A stretch of 64,000 nt of DNA. It comes from Sipunculus nudus. Lineage: Eukaryota > Annelida > Sipuncula > Golfingiida > Sipunculidae. The stretch lies in contig CM049307.1 of assembly GCA_026874595.1 (NCBI GenBank), positions 56,253,870 through 56,317,869 on the forward strand, given 5' to 3'. Every line of letters begins with the position of its first letter. Within the stretch, counting starts at the first letter, position 1. The notes under the pieces were generated by a model. That model worked only from the letters and a program-made list of their open reading frames with translations, was not told the origin of the DNA and did no database searches. A program made the position numbers and the translations under genes. Shown here one piece after another: positions 36,370 to 50,232 of this stretch.

Positions 36370-36530
36370 ATGCAAGGCACTCTCCATGCAAGGTTCCGAT
36401 TGTTGCGTTCGGTAGTCTGAAAAGGGTTAGAAAAAACCGGAAGAATCAGAGATAAACCACCGACCTTGGGCGGGTCACGAAAACGAACTCTCATAACCAT
36501 GTCTAGGATCGAACTCGGTATTATTTATGT
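36370..36530 (-). mobile_element. SINE-like repeat (partial)
   Basis: On the minus strand a box-B-like GTTCGATCCTAG is followed by a conserved-looking GGTCGGTGGTTTATCTCTGA and TTCTTCCGGTTTTT. That combination resembles the central domain of tRNA-derived SINEs common in marine animals (TCGGTGGTTT-TCTC-TCCGGTTT). Box A and a defined tail are not clear. Confidence 0.4.
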
Positions 36531-37585
36531 TTAATAACCTTCTTACAGATTCTTTTTTCCATTTCATTATTTGCTTAAAGCTAAGCACAGGAACGTTTAA
36601 AGTAAATAAACACATAAATTTTTTCAAAGCCCATAGCATGAGAAGTTTCATGCCTTCTGAAAAATTTTAGCAATTCTGGTAAGAAAAGGCCTTAGCCACT
36701 GTACTATACGTAGGCCTGCAAAATGTAATATATAGGAGGGTTTTTTTCTGCATTTAAATTCAGTTCCCTCTTGTACAATGAAAGCAGGTAACGTGACATT
36801 TGCAGAAAGTGCATATATTCCTGGATTGGGATTTAAACCTCGCTTTTTCTCGAAAGGCCGACGACATTTGCAAAATTAAGAACATAGGCTTCAAACGGCT
36901 AAAAAAGCTCAGTTGCTAACCTTGAGCAAGATTAAGCGTTTGAACATGCCCGCAGGAGAGATCTAGAGCATGAGAGAGCTTAGTTCGTGTAATTCCACTC
37001 GTAAGTTAGAAATAGATATTAGGTGCTGTTAAGTCACTGAAGACCCTCTGCTCGGCGTGTCTGACCTTTTCTTATAAATACTAAATACCAATTGACATTT
37101 GCTCGTTATTTAAACAAATCTTAGCGTTGATTTATAGAACATTTTCATTCAATTTATTATTTCGACAATCACTCATTATACATATTATTGACTCACATTA
37201 TGATATAATATTTTAAATGTATGGGCTGTACTTCCAATATTATTTTCATTTGGACACATGAACCCAGCCTACTTAGGGTGACTGGACTTGCACATATTTT
37301 ATTTATTTAATTCTTGCAAATGGCGGGAATTCCATACCACGTGACTGAATTGAACAATGGCTATGAGATTTGATTGAATATCGACTTCCGTCTCTTTTCA
37401 GTCGGCCATTTTAATGTTGCACCATAAAGTTGTTCTCGCAATTGATTGTCAACATTTTTAAAAAGTGATGTCCTCCGCATGCGTCGCCTCAATGTTCTCT
37501 CCCGCATGCCAAAAGGAAATTTATTATTCTATACATACATTCGTCTTATCGTCATGTTTTAATAAAGGTTATATGCAATCGCCTG
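36531..37585. other. gene-free interval before the exon 3 relic
   Basis: AT-rich DNA with no recognised gene or clear repeat ends. A possible second box-B-like trace (GGTTTAAATCCC, minus, near 36830) is too weak to call. Confidence 0.4.
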
Positions 37586-38314
37586 AATGGAGGGTTCTCT
37601 CACAGGTATATATTTCCTGGGAAATTACTCCATATTCAACTAGTACAGGTCTTAGTGACTGTACATTTTCGTGGTCCGAGGCAGCAGGATGAAAATCTTG
37701 GCTTCGTCAAAAGGGATCTGCCTGATTACTTCTCCTAAATGTCGCTGAAAATGACAATCAAATGTGGCGCCGTCTAGTGACGAAGAATGAAGATTTGCGA
37801 CATAGCCTCGACTTGAGATATATAGGTAAGAAAAGTTCTCGGCAGTGCAAGTGTTTCCCTCTCCGAGTGTCGCATATGTTAGGTTTTTTTCACTTAATTC
37901 GCTATATTTTCCCATTTTGATAAAGCCGAGGTCCTGACTACATTGTAAAAGAACACCTTTCCAATATTCAGAATCAATTTGGTATCAGAATGCGACTTCA
38001 GCAGTCCTTTGACCGATAGGACATTACCATTTTCCAGCGTGCGACACGTCCCTATTTTCACTTTAACTTTTGAAGAAGTCGTGTCTATAGACAATGTTAC
38101 AGCTGAAAGGAAGGAAACTACAGTGACAACAGTAAACTCGCATTGTCATGAATTTGTCCCTGAATTGCTAATGAGCGATAATCTTAGGTTTTGTTACAAT
38201 CAGAGCATAAATGGGCTAAATCAGCATGAAGGAAATTATTTGCTAAGTTTTGCTAAGATGTTGAAAGCCATAATGCCTTAAAACTGTGTCAGTTAACGCT
38301 GTGTATTTATATGG

Positions 38315-38530
38315 AGGGGTTGATCCAGGATTTAGGAAAAGGGGGGAGGGTTACCCAGGAGGACTAATGACAAAACCTAAAAGAGGTCCCCAGGTATGGA
38401 AAAGGGGGATCCAGACTGCAATAATTGACTTCAAACCCGTACATAAAGTTTGCAGCAACTGAAATGGGTTGCATCGGGACTCCCCTACCCTCCCCCTCCC
38501 CCGAGCCGATTCTGATATGGGTATTTTACC
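38315..38530 (+). mobile_element. GCGGATCCAGG-family element, degraded
   Basis: Contains GTTGATCCAGGATTTAGGAAAAGG, then TTACCCAGGAGGACTAATGACAAAACC and CCCCAGGTATGGAAAAGGGGGATCCAG, matching the 42.6 kb copy. The right end is poorly kept. Confidence 0.5.
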
Positions 38531-39184
38531 GGAACTATATAGTTTTACATTTACCTGAAGACACAAATGTACTCAAGAAAATTAAACCACCACGCCTGAA
38601 ACTACATTGTATATATAAGAGAACATTAATACCTTAAAACGTTTCAACTTATTCTGATGAAAGTTATCCGATGTAACATTATCTAAAAGCAGTTACCTAT
38701 AATCTAATAATGAAGATCCTATATTTAACAACTCGGTGGGTCTTTTCAAGTATGACATGTTTGTATCCAGGTTTATATAAAAAATAAAAATACAGACTTT
38801 CAGACTGACATGTAATTACACCATAGGCTGACTTGTAATTACACCACAGGAAAACGAATATGTAAAAGCACAGAGTCATTGTCAGGTGTACGAATTAATG
38901 GATTGAGAGAAATCAACGAAATAAAGTAGGTAGATGGACAGCCGTAGAGTATGTTTGCGAAACATGATTAATTAATTTTTACCTGCGATTAATACAATTC
39001 TGTCATGGCGTGATTACCATGTAAGAAATCACGCGGTACCTGATGCAGGATTTTCAACACGTTTCCTGGCCTGCGCTGCATTACGTGTGACGTAACGATA
39101 CGTTTCTATACTGGAATAATCCTGTTGAACTTTCTTCAGTATGTACTGGTCGAGGATTTTCATTATCCCTTTACCTTGGTATTG

Positions 39185-40338
39185 CGGCGTACTTAGCCTT
39201 TTTGCCGCCCGGGGCGAACGTAGAACTTGCTGCCTCACAAAACATTACAAAATTGGACAACATATGGAAACATATCAGTCCAGATTTCCTTCTTATATAG
39301 GCTTTTAGTTGAAAACAACGCAATTATATCGATAAATTCATTAACATATTTTTTTCTCCACATATGAAAGAGAAATCAATTCTGCTTATATAAATCAAAC
39401 GATCGCTTTGAATTGAAACAAGTATATTTCAGTATGACCTGCAATGAAAATAATAAATTTCAACTAGAAAAAAATTACACTGCAGGATACTCATATAATG
39501 AGGTAAATTATTTTTTTCATGTACACACGATTTATGCCTGTTTTTGATTCAGCATGATAAAATTTCATTTGGTGAATGTTATTCAATTCTCGACGCATAA
39601 AAACAAGCTTTAATTCAAGGCTACATCAATTTAATTCAAGAATTAGTATTAATGTTTGTGCATCTTATATTTTTTAACTAATGAGTATTTCTCATTCTTT
39701 CATTAAATTTCAAGTAATTATAGCATTGAAATATATATTATATATTATATATTATATAATAAACTGAGTAATTTAATTGAAATGATTTTATACAAGATAC
39801 CGCAAATGCCTGTCGGTGAAAGTTCATCCAGTTAAGCTGTTAATAATAGTACATGCAAGCAAATTCATCTTAACTTCAGCTATGAACTCTTAAATCAGGT
39901 ATATCACTGATACTTGATTCGTATATTCAACGTGTGACATGGTGGCCTGGAGGGATTCATATTTAAATTTGAAATGCAATTATCGATCATATTAGAGATA
40001 AAATAACTGCTACAAAAGTGTGGGTGAAAGATGGTTGTTACATAAAAGATCAGGTCATATTACCATCTAGTTCAATAACCAGTGGTAAAACTACAGACAC
40101 AAAATAAATTTAGGTAGTACTCAATATGTTCAGATAAGTGTAAATGTTTGTATTTAAACGAGACTGTTGTCAGAATTACGGAGAATTATGGAAAAGGGCA
40201 TTTTTTAATCTATTGTGGACATCTTCGTTTATAGCGTACACAGTGCCCTATATTAGCCGTGACAACCCGACTTAGCAGGCAATCGGATAATTGGGCTGGC
40301 GCCAGAAATCTGGTCGTAATGCCTGAGGGTCAATATGA
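39185..40338. other. AT-rich interval within the pseudogene
   Basis: Corresponds to intron 1 of the decayed gene, between the exon 1 and exon 2 relics. It has a TATATTATATATTATA tract near 39730-39762 and no other recognised content. Confidence 0.45.
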
Positions 40339-41241
40339 CGCTCTGCCCTTATCTGCTAAAATGGCGACGTTACGCGTGATACCAAAGTCAAACGCCATAT
40401 TTTAACCGAATTCCAGAACTCGATGCTTCCATCTTGCTCGCCAATGAAAGTCAAAACAATTTATTTATTCGACCCCTGCATATGCAGGCAAATTTAAACC
40501 AATTATCTTATCCTTGAACTCGTCCAAGTGTTGTTGAAAATTGTGTAGAATGTTGCGTTGTCTAGTTATATCTATTGTTATGGTTATTAGTTAATGAAAT
40601 ATTTTCTGGTTCATATTATAGGTCATTTGCCGATATAGTTATCCCTTTGACGGAAAATTGCGACGGATTCATAAAATTTGGCAGTCAAGTAAAGTGATAT
40701 TTCAATTTGAGAACCATAGACTGATAAACGGGTGAAGGTTACTACATGTAAAACCAACGCGCACGCATTTTATTCTGTATGGAAGTGGTTCATGCGTCCT
40801 ACTATATTTTCCGAATTTCGGCATGATCACAAAATGCGTTTTTCCGCGCTAGAGTCAGCGGATACACGTCCCATTGCCACCAAACTTTCTTCGTCCGCCT
40901 GGACAATATGTTCGGAGAAATTTTGTGTCGCATCCCCGCGCCTTACAGAACCCCGACTGGGTAATCCACAAGAACGCCATGGGGGGCGCCATTTTTTATA
41001 CAGATTAAATTCCGGATGTCGCAACCATGGTTACGGAGGTCAAAGTGCATGAAGAGACTTAAATGCTGCTAGTCTTTTTATAATTTTATATTTTTAGAAC
41101 TGATGAAATAATATTAGTAGGTTAATATTCAGGCTGAGCTAAGCAATCTGCGAAATAATAACTTATGTATTAAATATCAAACCCGGCGTCCTTGTCGACG
41201 GAAGTTGCGGCGCGGCACGTGACACCAAAGTGAAACACAAT

Positions 41242-41330
41242 ATTTTACCGTATTTCCTGCGGTAACTGGCTGATCCCGTGTTTGAATTATAGGATAAAAT
41301 ATTATGAATGAATTATGAATGTAAATATGA

Positions 41331-41377
<47 letters not shown>

Positions 41378-41588
41378 TTACAGAAATATAACGTTTATTA
41401 TACATTATATACATTTCTTATCCAACAATATGGTGCATAGTCTTGAGTTGTCTTTTAAATTCAGTTATTTTATCATAAGCAACGTGTTTTTTGTCTGTGA
41501 CGGTAACAAAACTATATTTATAGAATGGCACATATAAATAATTACTAGTGCACATTTTTCATTTACTACTGCACAGATAGGGGTCCCT

Positions 41589-41642
<54 letters not shown>

Positions 41643-42633
41643 CAGAGGGCCCCCTCAACTGTCACTCATTCTGTTAATCTATTTTTGTCCCCCGCATCAG
41701 GGTTTGTCTGTCTCTCTCTCCGTCCGTCAGGGTTTTTTTTTTCGTTTCCGTGCGATAACTTTAATTTTATCCTATATCATCCAAATTCGGATCAATGATT
41801 TTTCTGATGCATACCTCGGTTGGGATTGTTGGGATTTCGAGTGTCTATCTGAAAAATATTTCTCTCCAGCTGAAAAACAAAATTCTCAAATTTTGGTCAG
41901 TTTTCCCAGTGTGTTTTAGTTTTATGTTTGCCTGCAGATGTCTTCACATGTCATAGTGGATTTTCGTCCCTTTCTCAATGTGTTATAGTTTTTATTTTCG
42001 CCTGCAGGTGTCTCTACATGTCAGAGTGTTTCTGTGTAAGTTTTCATGTGCCCTCAAGAATTTCTCCACATGTCATAATGTTGGTTGTTTATCAAGCATG
42101 AAAGACAACAAGATCCAAAAGCGGAGGACACTAATTCCACAAATTTGCTTGTTTTTTATTGTTTTCTCATATCTATCTCTCTCCACTTAACCAAACAAAC
42201 TCTTGCATTAGACTTTCCTGGCATGAGTTCTTGATTAATTTGTGAACTTATATAATATCAGATAAACATATATTCAAACTGTCTTTGCAATCAACAGTTG
42301 CAATGAATATGTGAGAAATACTGACAGATTATTGCAAATTAATAACACTTTATACAACAAGCTTCGCTCAGCATCGGGAGCAATAAAGGCAGCTAACCAT
42401 TATAGTAAAAGCATGTGTAAACTAACTGGAAAATGTACATGATAAACTGTAATTTTCATTTTAAATTATATTTTTCAAGGATATTTGTATTGGACTCGGA
42501 TTCAGACTTGGACTGTTTCCAAATGACTCTGACTTGGACTCTGATCTTAAGGACTCGGATTTGGAATTGGACTCGAGTGGCCTGGAATCTGCCTTGCTCT
42601 CGGACTCGAATGATGAGGACTCGACTACATCCA
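41242..42633. other. gene-free interval with (TA)n and (CT)n tracts
   Basis: Holds (TA)n at about 41333-41373, (CT)n at about 41590-41640, and a CCGTCCGT-TTTCGTTTCCGTGCGATAACT phrase near 41720-41760 that resembles repeats at 21015, 44310 and 58880. No gene is supported. Confidence 0.5.
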
Positions 42634-42848
42634 GGTGCGGATCCAGGATTTAGGAAAAGGGGGGGTCCAACCCAGGAGAACTAATGAAAATCCTAAAAAA
42701 AAAGGTCATCAGGTCCGGAAAAGGGGGGGCCAGGCCGCAAAATTTCGTCTAAATCCCGTTAAAAAAGGTTGCTTCGGGTAAAAAAAAGGGGGGGGGGGGG
42801 GGTCAGGACCCCCTGGACCCCCTCCCCCCTGGATCCGCTTCTGACATC
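42634..42848 (+). mobile_element. GCGGATCCAGG-ended element, best-preserved copy
   Basis: The left end is GCGGATCCAGGATTTAGGAA and the right end, reversed, is GCGGATCCAGGGGGGAGGGG, so the first 11 bases form a terminal inverted repeat. Inside is TTCGTCTAAATCCCG and a run of 13 G. At about 215 bp without coding capacity this is the reference copy for the dispersed family in this window. Confidence 0.6.
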
Positions 42849-44290
42849 ACTGCTTGCTGAGGAAATGGGCGCTGCCTGAAGTGGTTATGAACTAGAATGC
42901 GTTAATTCTGTGATTTCTGGAATCATTTTGCAGCTTTTAGTACCGTTTAATTAATCTACCAAGCAAAACAACATGAGGTTAATATTTTGGAATTCTTGTG
43001 GTCATTTTTTTTACATTGTGTCTTGATCATGCATGTCGTGTGCAGTACAACTACGTGTCTAGCTCCACTCGTACCCACAAAATAATTTCTGGAGACAATA
43101 AATTAGACAAACATGTCATTTATTTATAAGCCAAGCACCACAACATCGATAATATCACAAGGTTATCACAAGGTGTAACAGTTCACCAAATACGTTCATT
43201 TAAAGTAAATACTTTTAAGGAAAGCAGACTTTAATTTATGTCAGTGTTCAGCATGTTGAAATGTACATTATCATGAATCGAACAGCATGTTGAAATGTAC
43301 ATTATCATGAATCGAACAAAATACAATATAATCACATGACAGAAGCTGCTTTTACCGGACTGTTCAAATATTCTAAATACAACATCTTAATTATACCTTA
43401 AAAACAGTTATATATATTATAGATATATATATATAATTAATTATTTAATATATATTATATTATAAAGTATATTTATTATAAACGACTAAAAATAAACATT
43501 TTTATATTAATATTAGTTTCCAATTGATCTGATAAAAACGATGTTTATCCATTGAACTATCCAGGTTAGAGGGTAATTACGTAATATGTCTTGTTGTTAG
43601 TACCCTCAAGGAGAATAATGCCGGAATTTAAACATGGATAAAGATGACAAAACGAAGAGGCAGATTGTACAATATTGTGTCAGTTTAAACACAGCGATAT
43701 AGCGTTATCTGTATAGCCTACGAACATGTTAATTCAAAATCGCTATAGTGTATCAATGTGGAAATTTGCATTAAATGAGGATATATTTTTGTAATATCTA
43801 TAATAATGTAACACATTTTGTCTCTGTAATGTTTGCCTCTATTCCTATAATATATATTCATGATTTTTAATAAAACCTGACATATATGATTCACAACATT
43901 TATTTATATCATTGCTCACACCAAGTTGTTGGATTCTGGCATTTTTTTAAATGGTTAACTGTCAATGATAAAACCGTTGTACATAATAATAATTATAATA
44001 TCTTATATTTTATATAATATTTTATTTTGTAAAGTGTTAAATCCATGATGACGCTGTTACATAACTATTGAATACAATCAGCTTTCGTCATGCGCACTGA
44101 TCTTAGAATGTGAAATTAAAGTCAAGTTGCCTGAAATATTACATTCAGAAGGTTACAATATTAAATGAGAAATCTAAAATTCAATATATCGTTTATCTAT
44201 AAAAAAACACTGAAATGTTTAAACATTTCACTTTCAATATATAAATCATCGTATAAAATGATTATACATATTCATTAATAAAAATATTCC
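42849..44290. other. gene-free interval with a 34-bp perfect tandem duplication
   Basis: A 34-bp unit starting CAGCATGTTGAAATGTACAT occurs twice in a row at 43249-43282 and 43283-43316 with no difference. The rest is AT-rich DNA without recognised features, up to the left edge of duplication copy B. Confidence 0.55.
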
Positions 44291-45907
44291 GTGTGTTCTC
44301 CGTCTGTCATTTCGTCCGTCCGTGCGACAGAAACGCTTTCTTTTGCGCGCATTATCTCAAGCAGAATACATTTCATCTTTCTCAAATTTATAACAGTGAT
44401 TGGTGTCTACGAGGGCTCCGGACTTGTCGAAGTGCAGACCTGTCTGAAGTCAAGTTTTGCCAATATGATGTTCCCATTTTAAAATATTGTCCCATTGAGT
44501 TGGTATAGCTGGCATTTTGGAATTTAGATGAAAATTCAGAATCCGCATAACTTTTTACTAAGATATCATAAGGTAAATGACCACCCATTTTCCGAGCAAT
44601 TCTGGCACGAGAATTGAGCTGTTGTGTTTATGATTTAAACAAAGGATAGGTATATAAAGGGATAATTATATACATATTTATTTCACTCCAAATGTGGCAT
44701 TAATACAGGCTCTTCTTGTTCAAGGAGTGAATGCGGTGTATTTTGAGGTATTTGTTCATGACTATATCTATTCATTTCTATATCTATACATAACATTTCT
44801 ACACAGTTCATCCAAACAGTCAAAAGTGTAATTGGATTTTTTTCATATGGTTTGAGCTATAGTTTCAAATCAAAGTACATTCCAATACTTTTGTCTGAGA
44901 TGGTAGCAATGGACAAAGTTGTTTCATATAAGACCTACAAAAACAAGTTAGTAACATGTAAATTTAAAAAAAAGTCAAAACTTTCATTTCACACTAACAT
45001 AAAATGGTATTTGGGCAAAATTTGTATTTCTTTTGCCCGGCCAGGGCGTTAGTATTTATGTTTGCTACTAAATGCGTAAACAAAATAGTGATCCCACGCA
45101 CCGATACACGTAAATTAGTTACATGATTTGCCGCGAGGTGACAGTAACTGCACTAAGCATTGCAATTCAGTGAGAGAAAGTTTGATTTCTCTGTCAGAGG
45201 CGACAGTTAAGTCAAAATCATTGCATTGACTAGACCAGTCTAGTATTTCTAAAGTTCCTTTAGCAAGGACAAGACCACCATACGCCACCAGACCCTTGCA
45301 GGAAGATCGTTTACTTAAACAAGCAATTCCTAAAGCAAGTACTTCTAAGAAATCACCTAAGGCTTGTAACATAAAATCCCTTCTCTCACACCACTTTGAG
45401 ATACCTAAATAAAACTGTGGTGTGTAATACGATTGATCAGCTTATTTGGATAAATGCATTAAACTGTCTTTCCATGTATGCCCATATACGCTCATTATTT
45501 TAGAAACTGTTAAGTTCGACAGCGTATATGCGTATAAGCGGGAAAAGGCTACATCAGTGATTTTCCCGCATATGGTCTGCTTTAACTCAGTCATTTCTGT
45601 TAAAATTATGTCACTTCAGAATCTTTTTATGGCAGAAACTGCTAGGTCCACTGAACCACTACATGCCTCGGCTGATTCACGCAAATGCACATATAAACAC
45701 GCATAAAAAGCGAACAATACCGTTCCGCTCGTTTCGAAACTGGGTACTGCAATTATAATGTCAAAAGAGGGACGTTATTTTTTCAAAACATATAATTGTC
45801 AACGTCACCATGGGCGCTTTTGATGGTTAGAGCTTTTGAGAGTTAAACACCAAATACAATAAGCCACAAAAGCCACTCCGCAACGAACGATATGGAAAGG
45901 AAACAAC

Positions 45908-47614
45908 TAGTATACCTTATTAGGCAATGTTATAGAGACGTCTGCAAAATGTTACACTTAACGTTTTACATGTTGTGAATGTGGTTACATTTGCGACGTT
46001 GTTTTGGCACGTTAAATGAACGTATCATAAACGTTGCAAATTGGTCGGTTCAATATGTTAAAATTACAAATATACACAACGTTTTAGATTGTGCACCATA
46101 ACGAATAATTAACAGTATATCTATATTTTAAATAACTTTGTGTATATTTAAAAATTACATTCACAGACCCGACTTATTTGCAATGTTTAGGATACGTACA
46201 TTTTACGTGCAAAACAACGTCGCAAAAGTAACCATATTCACAACATGTGAAACGTTATGTGTAACATTTTGCAGACGTCTCTTCGACATTGCCTAAAATG
46301 TTATACTTCCGGGTATTGCAGACGTTCACCATGACGTTCCCAACATGTTTCTTGACCGTTATATACAGCGTCGTAAAAATCTGTATTTTCATCAGCTTTA
46401 CATTGTGCACCGTATCATATATAAAACCATATATTATTGTTTGAAATAACATTGAGTATATTTGTAATTTAAACATATTGAACCGACTAATTTGCAACGT
46501 TTAGAATGCGTTAATATTACATGCCAAAACAACGTCGCAAATGTAACCACACGCACAACATGTGTAACGTTATGTGTTACATTTTGCAATCGTCTCTATA
46601 ACATTTCCTAATATGTTATACTTTCCGACTTTTAGGACGTCCAATAAAACGTTCTCAGCATGTGTCAAATACGTTGTATACAGCGCACCAGAAATCTGTA
46701 TTTTCACCTGTTTTAGATTGTGCACCATAACGTATATATAACAGTATATCTATATTTTAAATAACTTTGTGTATATTTAAAAATACATTCACAGACCAGA
46801 CTAATTTGCAATGTTTAGGATACGTTAATTTTACGTGCCAAAACAACGTCGCAAATGTAACCACACGCACAACATGTGAAACGTTATGTGTAACATTTTG
46901 CAGACGTCTCTTCGACATTGCCTAAAATGTTATACTTCCGGGTATTGCAGACGTTCACCATAACGTTCCCAACATGTTTCTTGACCGTTGTATACAGCGT
47001 CGTAAAAATCTGTATTTTCATCAGCTTTACATTGTTCACCGTATCGTATATAAAACCGTATATTAATGTTTGAAATAACGTTGCGTTTATTTGTAATTTA
47101 AACATATTGGACCGAAACTTTGCAATGTTTACGATACGTCCCTATAACGTGCCGGAAAACGTCGCAAACCTAACCGCATGCACAACATAAAAAACTTTTA
47201 ATGCAACGTTTCTAAAACGTCCGTTTGCCGTTGCCAATAATATTTTACTTTAGAGTAGTTAGGACGTTAAGTATAACGTTCGCACTATGTTTTACAAATG
47301 TTTTTAAACAATATTGCAGAATAAGGAACCTGATCGAAATTCAGAATGTGCCCATTAACGCGTACATAACGTTTAATGTACGTTACATAAAAACAATACA
47401 ATGCGTTTTAACCAAAGGCGTTTTGGAAGTACAGGGCAACGTTCTTTAAATGTAAATACAAGGTTATATTAAAACGTTACATGAAGTACCTTGGACGGAC
47501 GTTCCTGTATTTCAATATGACGTAAACTTGACGTTGCCTGCACGTTTCTAAATAATGTTATGACCTGTAACTTTCCACGAACGTTAGGTTTACGTACTGT
47601 GTTTGCAGAGAAAT
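45908..47614. mobile_element. AACGTT-rich insertion made of an inverted copy plus four 314-bp tandem repeats
   Basis: Absent from copy A (site near 22421). The marker CAACGTCGCAAA recurs at about 46215, 46530, 46844 and 47158, a period of 314-315 bp. A fifth copy near 45991-46001 is inverted (TTTGCGACGTTG). The whole block is dense in AACGTT and ACGTT words. Open frames in it repeat with the array and are not credible genes. It is probably a non-autonomous DNA transposon or satellite carried by one. Confidence 0.8.
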
Positions 47615-48049
47615 TTCTAAATACATTTGCAGCCTGAAACGCAGTCACCTGGGAAATAATCCAGCAGTCTGACACGGGGTAGTGTAATCTCCGTTTCGAA
47701 AAGTAGTACCACCCATTACGCAACAAAAGCGGCCAAACACAGATTAGTTTAAACAAGCGTAATGAGCTTATTACGAAATGTCGCCGTTTGGTGTAGTCGT
47801 TCATGTACCTAAATCACAGTCCCGTAGGAAGTGAATGCCCAAATTGAGTGCTTGCACTTACTCATTTAGGTATAATAAGCTGATGATTAAAGGTGGATAA
47901 CGATTTTATGAATCCGGTTACCAATCTTAAAGGATGGAGATTGTCAAAGACGGCTCATACAGCAGTCACTGACCAATGACAACTTCCTCATACAACAAAA
48001 TCAAATACTGACCCTTAAAATTCATTATATATTACTTATAAAATGAATT

Positions 48050-49030
48050 TGGTCCATCTTTGTATGCAATGTGACACCGCGTTGCATATGACACTACCAC
48101 ACCTCATTTTAAAAGTAATTGTTCCCGCAGCGACCTCGCCGATATGAGAATAAATAATAATTGATGTACATATAATTTTGAGGGATTTTTTAGTGTTTAT
48201 GAATTGCATTGAGGTAACCACCGAAAAGAGCTGAACTGCCTTCGGCAAAGACCGGATTGCCTGTGTGGTCACCTCCAGGATTAAGGACTATTGTGCATAT
48301 GAATAACCCCTACTGTCAATGACGGATTTAAGCATGTTTGGTCTGACATTTGACCAAGTCTCTGACCCACGTACATGGTCAGTAAATGTGAAAAACACGT
48401 GAATCTCGCTTAAGGGAAACGAGGGGTTCAACCCGGGAGGATTAATGACACAACCTACTACAAGGTCCCGAAGTCCGGAAAAGGGGCGGGTTGGGGGAGA
48501 GGTTGATTGTCCAGGCTTCCACAATTGATCTGAACTATTAAAAAATGGTTACAGCGGCTGAAAAGAGTTTACGGACCCCCTTCCCTGGACTGCCCTTGGG
48601 TCCGCATCTGGTACTAACTAGGTATGCATATTTCCGTTTCTTTCTTGGGGGACAGCTTCCTTGCCTTAAAACGTACATTTAAATAATCTTTCATGTCTTC
48701 CTTACACCAGCCTATTCTTTATACGTCTAACAATAATAACCATTCAAAGATCAACGAAAATCTGAATACCCCGCGTATATTCCGATTAGCAAATGTAAAC
48801 ATCATCACTGACCAGGTCTGCAAATTAAACATACCGATGTATGAATTTCTTGCCACGAGCAGAGCGCCACAAAATAAATGTAAAAAATTGAACATATCTA
48901 AATGAGACAGTATCCCACTGAAAATTTATATTTTCTTTTAACCTTAGAATTAAAAAAAATAAGCCAACATTCCTCATCTCAGTTAATACAATCCCGGTAA
49001 AAGTCCCAATATACCGGGTTTATCAGCTAG
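48050..49030 (+). mobile_element. Helitron-like non-autonomous element, copy H2
   Basis: This is the duplicated partner of H1. It ends with CCCAATATACCGGGTTTATCAGCTAG at 49030, so the hairpin has kept a different subset of bases than H1. The base after CTAG is C, changed from T in H1. It contains the GCGGATCC element at about 48415-48605. Confidence 0.6.
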
Positions 49031-50232
49031 CAATCAGATAATCAGGATATATCAATTGGAGAGTCAGGCTAAAATTCTAGAGATTCATATGAGATTTTTG
49101 CGCGTTCCAACAGGAGAGTAACATGTAAAAAAAAGTGTAAATATTTATTCATTTTGTTTCAGTATTAAACTTTATCTACGTATAATTTTATGCTTATAAA
49201 GATGAAAACCAAACAAAGCGTTAATGTTTATAATTATTAAAAAGGAAGCAACAACAAAAAACATAAGAAAAAGGGCAGACCTTCTGGAAACTGGCTTTGC
49301 TCTCATTTATTTTTTCCGTTAACGTTGTGTAATTTTTATGTAAATCTGATAATATGTGTGCATGTTGATGGAATCCAGCTTCAAGTAAGCTCAAGAAAGC
49401 TATATGTGGGTACAAGAAGAATAAGGTGAGTAACTTACCATCAGTAAGGTAGCCCGTCTTAGGCAGACCACAAATATTGTTCATTTACACTTAAAAATGA
49501 ATAAACCGACTCACATTTTCCATCAAGTTTGTCCGCTGTTAAGGCAACAAATTGGGACTAAAAATAGCATTAAAAGGAAAAGCCAGACTGGGTGTTCCAC
49601 ATTGATGTTCCCCAATCTTCTGCCGACCTGATGCCGATCTGATACTTTTAATGTTTTGGCTAATGAATATTAATAACTTAATGCACCTATGAATATTCAT
49701 GTCTTCAAGGGTCGGGAGCTTGGCAACAACTGTTTCATCCATACTTTGATGTAAAATCAGTATAACCTTCCCTGACATGAGCTCAAACAAAAAAACTTAT
49801 AACTTAATTATACCTGAATCCACCATCCCGCATTCTCCTCGGTCAATATTCATTTCACGTGTTTTCCAATTTTTAGGCCACCCAACTCGATGGACTTTTA
49901 ATTTTGCTTTTAGTTAACCTTCCGTTAATGGAAGAGTGCAACCTCCTCAGGGCGGACAACCGTGGGACCTATTTTTCATTTTGAGTGTTCGATGCCGTTA
50001 ACTATAATATAACTGGCGGTGGTGTCACTTAACCGTTGCCGCGCAACTGCTCTATGACTGCTCCCCGGAAATGTCTGTTATTTGTTCTAGAAGTGTCGAG
50101 AATAATACCCAGTGTGTCTTAAAGCGGTAATTCTCAAAAAAAAAAATCCTGAGATTTTTCTCGGTGCCACCTTTCAAAACCAGTATCTCAGCCCATGTCG
50201 AAGCGTCCCACGGAATCCCCGTCCCACAAAAA

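Larger units (their letters stand above)
37586..41241 (-). pseudogene. decayed HNAT/NAT16-like gene with two exon 1 relics
   Basis: Pieces lie in gene order on the minus strand. Exon 1 relic I (about 41241-41173) reads FGVTCRAATSVDKDAG with its start codon changed to ATT. Exon 1 relic II (40398-40339) reads FDFGITRNVAILADKGRA and then diverges. Exon 2 (39184-39018) keeps QYQGKGIMKILDQYILKKVQQD to the donor, but its first third is replaced by unrelated sequence and one base is lost in the GCATCAGG-TACC region. Exon 3 (about 38112-37586) has at least two frameshifts: KVKIGTCRTLENGNVLSVKGLL in one frame, TYATLGEGNTCTAENFSYLYISSRGY in a second, and VLVEYGVISQEIYTCERTL in a third. The gene is clearly dead. 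It shares the double exon 1 layout with gene 2. Confidence 0.8.

Noticed and set aside
40732..41052. 106-residue plus-strand frame beside the exon 1 relics
   Set aside because: No family resemblance, no splice-site support, and it overlaps intron or flank of a dead gene on the other strand.
46255..47105. Two nearly identical minus-strand frames of 80 and 73 residues as a duplicated gene
   Set aside because: They are the same piece of the AACGTT-rich array repeated at twice its 314-bp period.
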